NCBI GenBank assembly: GCA_017881265.1
Contig: JADGRA010000053.1
Coordinates: 1 to 36,165 of the forward strand
Direction of reading: 5' to 3'
Source: Myxococcaceae bacterium
GTDB lineage: Bacteria; Myxococcota; Myxococcia; Myxococcales; Myxococcaceae
DNA: 36,165 bases
Position 1 is the stretch's first letter; every line of letters starts with the position of its first letter. Positions 33,668 through 36,165 of this stretch are shown here, one piece after another. The position numbers were made by a program, and so were the translations under genes. Below the pieces are notes generated by a model that had not been told where the DNA came from, did not search any database, and saw only the letters and a program-made list of their open reading frames with translations.

Positions 33668-33897
33668 GTCGGAGGACGGACCACACCTGCGCGGGGTGCC
33701 CAGAGAGCTGAGTACGGGTGCGGTTCACCAGGCAAGCTGGAACAGACGCGAACGAACGGCTTCAGACTTGCTTCGCTGAAAGCCATGCCGCCACAGTCAA
33801 ACACACTGTAATCACGAGGTGGGTCGTTCCGATGTATGGTGAACCGGAGTCTTACGAGCCGCTCGGTGAGACTTCCGTGGTCGGCTGGTTTCTCTAG
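33668..33897. other. Gene-free stretch with a long imperfect hairpin
   Basis: No gene is supported. At 33844-33880 there is a hairpin of about 13 pairs: GTCTTAC with GTGAGAC, inner GAG with CTC, outer GGA with TCC plus bulges. It ends 17 bases before ATG 33898 and could be a terminator, an attenuator-like leader or part of a decayed RNA. I could not match it to a known class. Confidence 0.35.
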
Positions 33898-34380
33898 ATG
33901 CCCACAACGCTGCTCGTCACCGCGACGGATGAGGAGCTTCCTGAAGTCCTCAAGACAGCCGCGTTGAACGCGACCTTCACAACGCACGAAGGACTCGCCA
34001 CCGCGCTGAAGTTCAAGTCGGGCGCGCTACTTCTGCTCATCGACGAAGCACATGTCCCCACCGTCCTGGCCAGCCGGCGCGGCGACCTACGTGCGGTCGT
34101 TCTCGTTCAGCCTCGGCCCGTCCCATCGCTCTTCCCTCGTCCCGTCGTCGCGGTCGTTGAGCGGCCCATCCGGGCCGAACGGCTACTGCGCTGGCGCTCC
34201 GGAGCGCGTTGGCCGGGCTTCCGGGCGGCGGGTCCTGACGAGGCCGCGACCCCGCTCGCGGATGAACGCCCTCGCCACCCCTGGGCAAGCGGATGGCGGC
34301 GCTGTGCGCGTGCGAGCCGGCAACTCCGGCGCTGCTCCCGGAGCCGCCCGTTAACGCCTGGGGCGTTTCTCACCCAATGA
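33898..34380 (+). CDS. Receiver-like protein, copy 1 of a tandem pair (C-terminus probably frameshifted)
   Basis: Residues 1-98 look like a degenerate receiver fold. There is a first strand TTLLVTATDEELPE, a strand ALLLLIDEAHV where the phospho-acceptor would be, RAVVLVQPRP, and VVAVVERPIRAERLL, where R-P stands for the usual K-P. The next gene copy shares this layout almost residue for residue. After RLL at about 34190 the frame becomes Arg-rich nonsense up to 34380. In another frame ALRSALAGLPGGGS then a stop (34236-34238) matches the end of copy 2, so a small indel near 34188-34195 is likely. No output domain is present. Function unknown. Confidence 0.55.
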   Translation: MPTTLLVTATDEELPEVLKTAALNATFTTHEGLATALKFKSGALLLLIDEAHVPTVLASRRGDLRAVVLVQPRPVPSLFPRPVVAVVERPIRAERLLRWRSGARWPGFRAAGPDEAATPLADERPRHPWASGWRRCARASRQLRRCSRSRPLTPGAFLTQ

Positions 34381-34447
34381 TTCGGCCCGGGGTTATTCTT
34401 GACCAAGCGCAACTGCTCGGTCGGCCTGGTACCGTGCCAGGTTCCGC

Positions 34448-34785
34448 ATGACGCCGACGCTCCTGGTGACCGCCGCAGATGCGACCCTGCCAGAGCTGCT
34501 CCGCGGTCGTCAAGGATCACGGCCACGTTCACAACGGCCGAGGGCTTGACCTCCGCGTTGGATTTCAAGGCGGTCCCGTTGCTGCTCCTGGTGGACGAGA
34601 GCCAGGTGCAGCTGTTCCTGACCAGCCGGCGTCAGGACCTCCGGGCGGTCGTCCTGGTCTCTCCGCAGCCGGTTGCGGCAATCTTCCCGGCCCCAGTCGT
34701 CGCGGTGGTGGAGAGGCCCTTGGAAGCCAATCGGCTGCTGATGGGCATCCGCAAGGCGCTGGAGACATTCCGCCCTACGTCATAG
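34448..34785 (+). pseudogene. Receiver-like protein, copy 2 (N-terminal frameshift)
   Basis: ATG 34448 gives MTPTLLVTAADATLPELLR, parallel to copy 1 (TTLLVTATDEELPEVLK). The match then moves to another frame (ATFTTAEGLTSALDFK, LLLLVDESQV, RAVVLVSPQP, VVAVVERPLEANRLL) and ends IRKALETFRPTS at 34785. The shift lies between about 34504 and 34521, where this copy has two bases more than copy 1. The second frame is also open back to TTG 34399, which an automatic caller would use, giving a 128-residue protein with a nonsense start. The tandem duplication with copy 1 is clear from the protein alignment. Confidence 0.6.
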
Positions 34786-34844
34786 TGCGTTCGGGCGCGT
34801 GCTCGGCTCGCTCTCGTGGGGGCCGAGGCCGCGGGCATCTTCGT

Positions 34845-35108
34845 TTAGGCCGTGCCAGCGCTCTGAGTCGGAGAGACAGGTTCACCGAGTGCCAGCCGCG
34901 CCGCGCGCAGAAACGTGATGGCGCCCTCAGCGGTGCGGAATGCGCTGGTTGGTAGGGAGACGCCATCGAGGTCCGCCAGCGTCACCATCAGTCGATGATC
35001 TTCGTCGCTGATGCGCCATTCGCCCACCGGCGTCGCTTGGACCCTGGCCAGAGCAGCGGCGACGTGCTCGCGGAGTCCTTCGAGGTCGTCGGGCCGGATG
35101 GTCGCCAC
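34845..35108 (-). CDS. Small hypothetical protein
   Basis: An 87-residue soluble protein, family not recognised. It starts GTG 35108 with AGGAG 9 bases upstream, which strongly supports this start. The sequence alternates an N-terminal helix (DDLEGLREHVAAALARVQ) with strands (GEWRISDEDHRLMVTLADLDG) and a C-terminal helix (AEGAITFLRAARLAL). It may form an operon with the gene 25 bases upstream. Confidence 0.6.
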   Translation of the reverse strand: MATIRPDDLEGLREHVAAALARVQATPVGEWRISDEDHRLMVTLADLDGVSLPTSAFRTAEGAITFLRAARLALGEPVSPTQSAGTA

Positions 35109-35133
35109 GGGAATGCTCTCCTACTGTCCAGGC

Positions 35134-35394
35134 TCAATCGTCCGCGCCAGAAACTCTCCCCGAAGCCTTGCCCCGAGAGAGAACTGGGCCATGAGCAGGA
35201 AGCCCAACGTGAACGCTTGCGGTTCGCACGGACTGCTCGGGAAGCAGTTGGCCCGTGCGAGCCGAGACCTCTAAGAGGAAGTGCCGCTGCTCGGCGGTGG
35301 CGACCCACGGGTGCGTGTCGGCAAGCTGCTCGGTGAGGAGTCGCACGGCGCAGAGCAGCTGGGACACTCTCTGCGATGAATCGACAAAGACCAT
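35134..35394 (-). CDS. Possible small hypothetical protein
   Basis: From ATG 35394 an 86-residue frame begins MVFVDSSQRVSQLLCAVRLL and continues with helix-forming sequence up to about residue 55. A less convincing Gly/Ser/Val-rich tail follows. A weak GAGGGTG lies upstream, rather far. The frame is open beyond the ATG to 35493. It is placed here because it precedes a better supported gene on the same strand; it could be spurious. Confidence 0.35.
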   Translation of the reverse strand: MVFVDSSQRVSQLLCAVRLLTEQLADTHPWVATAEQRHFLLEVSARTGQLLPEQSVRTASVHVGLPAHGPVLSRGKASGRVSGADD

Positions 35395-35555
35395 GGCAGC
35401 AGATGCGCACCCTCGGACGGAATAGCTAGGTGTGCGTCCTTCTTCCACCCGTGGCGGGGATCCTCTCACGGAGAAACGCCATGGAAGGCGCAACCGCGCC
35501 GTTCCCTTGAGGAGTCAGCTGGTCGCGAGCCACGAGCATTCCTATCTCGCAGGGA

Positions 35556-35819
35556 ATGACACCTCGAACACGCATCGCGATGTCGCTCTTGGTCGCACTC
35601 GGGACAGGCGGGCTCGCCATGGCTCAGGCTCAGCCCAAGGCCGCTACGCCGCCGACTCCCACCACCAACCAGACTACCTATGCGCCGACTCCGGCACCCA
35701 CGGGAGCAACCGACGGAGGGGCGATGGGGCAGGTCGATGCCGGCAATGCGGCCGTAACGCCAAACACGCCAAACTGGACCGGCAATCGCTTGGCGCCCGA
35801 TGGTGGGGTGATTCGGTAG
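35556..35819 (+). CDS. Small secreted Pro/Thr/Ala-rich protein
   Basis: An 87-residue product with a clear signal peptide (MTPRTRIAMSLLVALGTGG ending near AMAQA) and a short mature part rich in Pro, Thr, Ala, Gly and Asn, with no cysteines. No domain is recognised; such peptides are usually periplasmic or released. ATG 35556 has AGGG almost touching it; ATG 35580 would still leave a signal segment but lacks a ribosome site. The gene is convergent with the GlsB remnant. Confidence 0.6.
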   Translation: MTPRTRIAMSLLVALGTGGLAMAQAQPKAATPPTPTTNQTTYAPTPAPTGATDGGAMGQVDAGNAAVTPNTPNWTGNRLAPDGGVIR

Positions 35820-35899
35820 GCCCTGCGGAGGAATCAGAGCGATTCGACTGCTCGCTTGAGCCTGGTCGGGCCGCATAGGTGCCGGCTTGGACCTGGTCG

Positions 35900-36165
35900 C
35901 TAGACCATCCGCCCACGGACCACGCGCCAGATCCCGAGCGCGACCACGGCCCCAATGACGCTGCCGACGATACGGGCGGACTGAAAACCAGAGGGCCCGG
36001 CATCGGCATTGCGATTTCAGAACGAGGTTCACCAGGCCACCCGCCGACGAATGAGCCAAAGATTCCAAGCACGATGGTCATGATCCACCCCATCGAGTCT
36101 TTGCCCGGCATCACGGCTCGGCCGATGAGTCCCGCGATGAGGCCCACCACAATCACTGAAGCCAT
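35900..36165 (-). pseudogene. GlsB/YeaQ/YmgE family membrane protein gene with two frameshifts
   Basis: Small stress-associated inner-membrane protein of the transglycosylase-associated family (usually about 80-90 residues). The first part (MASVIVVGLIAGLIGRAVMP, then GKDSMGWIMTIVLGIFGSFVGG) is typical. The next piece (LVNLVLKS) is in a second frame after a shift near 36036-36043. The last piece (SARIVGSVIGAVVALGIWRV, then VRGRMV and stop at 35900-35902) is in a third frame after a shift near 36010-36018. Without the shifts the first frame continues as nonsense to 35674. The ATG lies exactly at the window edge, so a longer start cannot be excluded. Confidence 0.7.

Noticed and set aside
33700-33897. 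Group II intron fragment
   Set aside because: The hairpin suggested a terminal intron domain, but it lacks the conserved domain V sequence and there is no reverse transcriptase nearby.
34995-35336. A 113-codon plus-strand frame
   Set aside because: Overlaps the better supported minus-strand gene with a strong ribosome site at 35108; its product is Arg/Pro-rich without structure.

Overview
The window is high-GC bacterial DNA. Gene content and style suggest a myxobacterium, probably Myxococcaceae. Pointers are a NtrC-type activator beside a hybrid kinase, many signalling proteins, a large anchored protein of unknown family, and a tRNA-Asp gene that has served as an integration site as tRNA-Asp does for myxophage Mx8. 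The family assignment is inference; no rRNA or species marker is present.

Core part (about 1-27,800). The genes are dense and intact. They comprise the N-terminal part of secA (minus), rlmM, a degenerate GGDEF protein, an M23 murein peptidase, a PP2C phosphatase overlapping recN, a SWIM/SNF2 helicase, an ABC-2 ATPase-permease pair, a flavin monooxygenase, nadK and rarA back to back, an anchored hypothetical protein, a hybrid kinase and sigma54 activator operon, a GGEEF diguanylate cyclase with a dead receiver, a KimA-like permease, the fadI-fadJ beta-oxidation operon, hemE, and tandem tRNA-Val and tRNA-Asp genes. Themes are envelope and secretion, DNA repair and replication restart (recN, rarA, SNF2), phosphorelay and c-di-GMP signalling, and central metabolism. 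Two convergent junctions carry terminator-like hairpins, and a divergent junction carries a LacI-type palindrome.

Junction (27,767-28,955). The last 23 bases of tRNA-Asp plus the next two bases (25 bp in all) recur perfectly 1,164 bp downstream. Between the copies lie an excisionase-like helix-turn-helix gene with a one-base deletion, a small secreted protein gene, and an opposing helix-turn-helix fragment, but no integrase. This looks like a mini-element or a deletion remnant of an integrative element.

Accessory part (28,956-36,165). It holds an IS256-family element with a frameshifted transposase, an AI-2E/PerM family membrane protein, a ribbon-helix-helix regulator translationally coupled to a PHB-depolymerase-type esterase behind a palindromic operator candidate, a tandem pair of receiver-like genes each carrying a frameshift at a different place, small unknown genes, and a GlsB/YeaQ gene broken by two frameshifts. 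About seven apparent frameshifts fall in the last 8 kb, while none was noticed in the first 27 kb. That suggests decay of acquired DNA, or a local sequence-quality problem.
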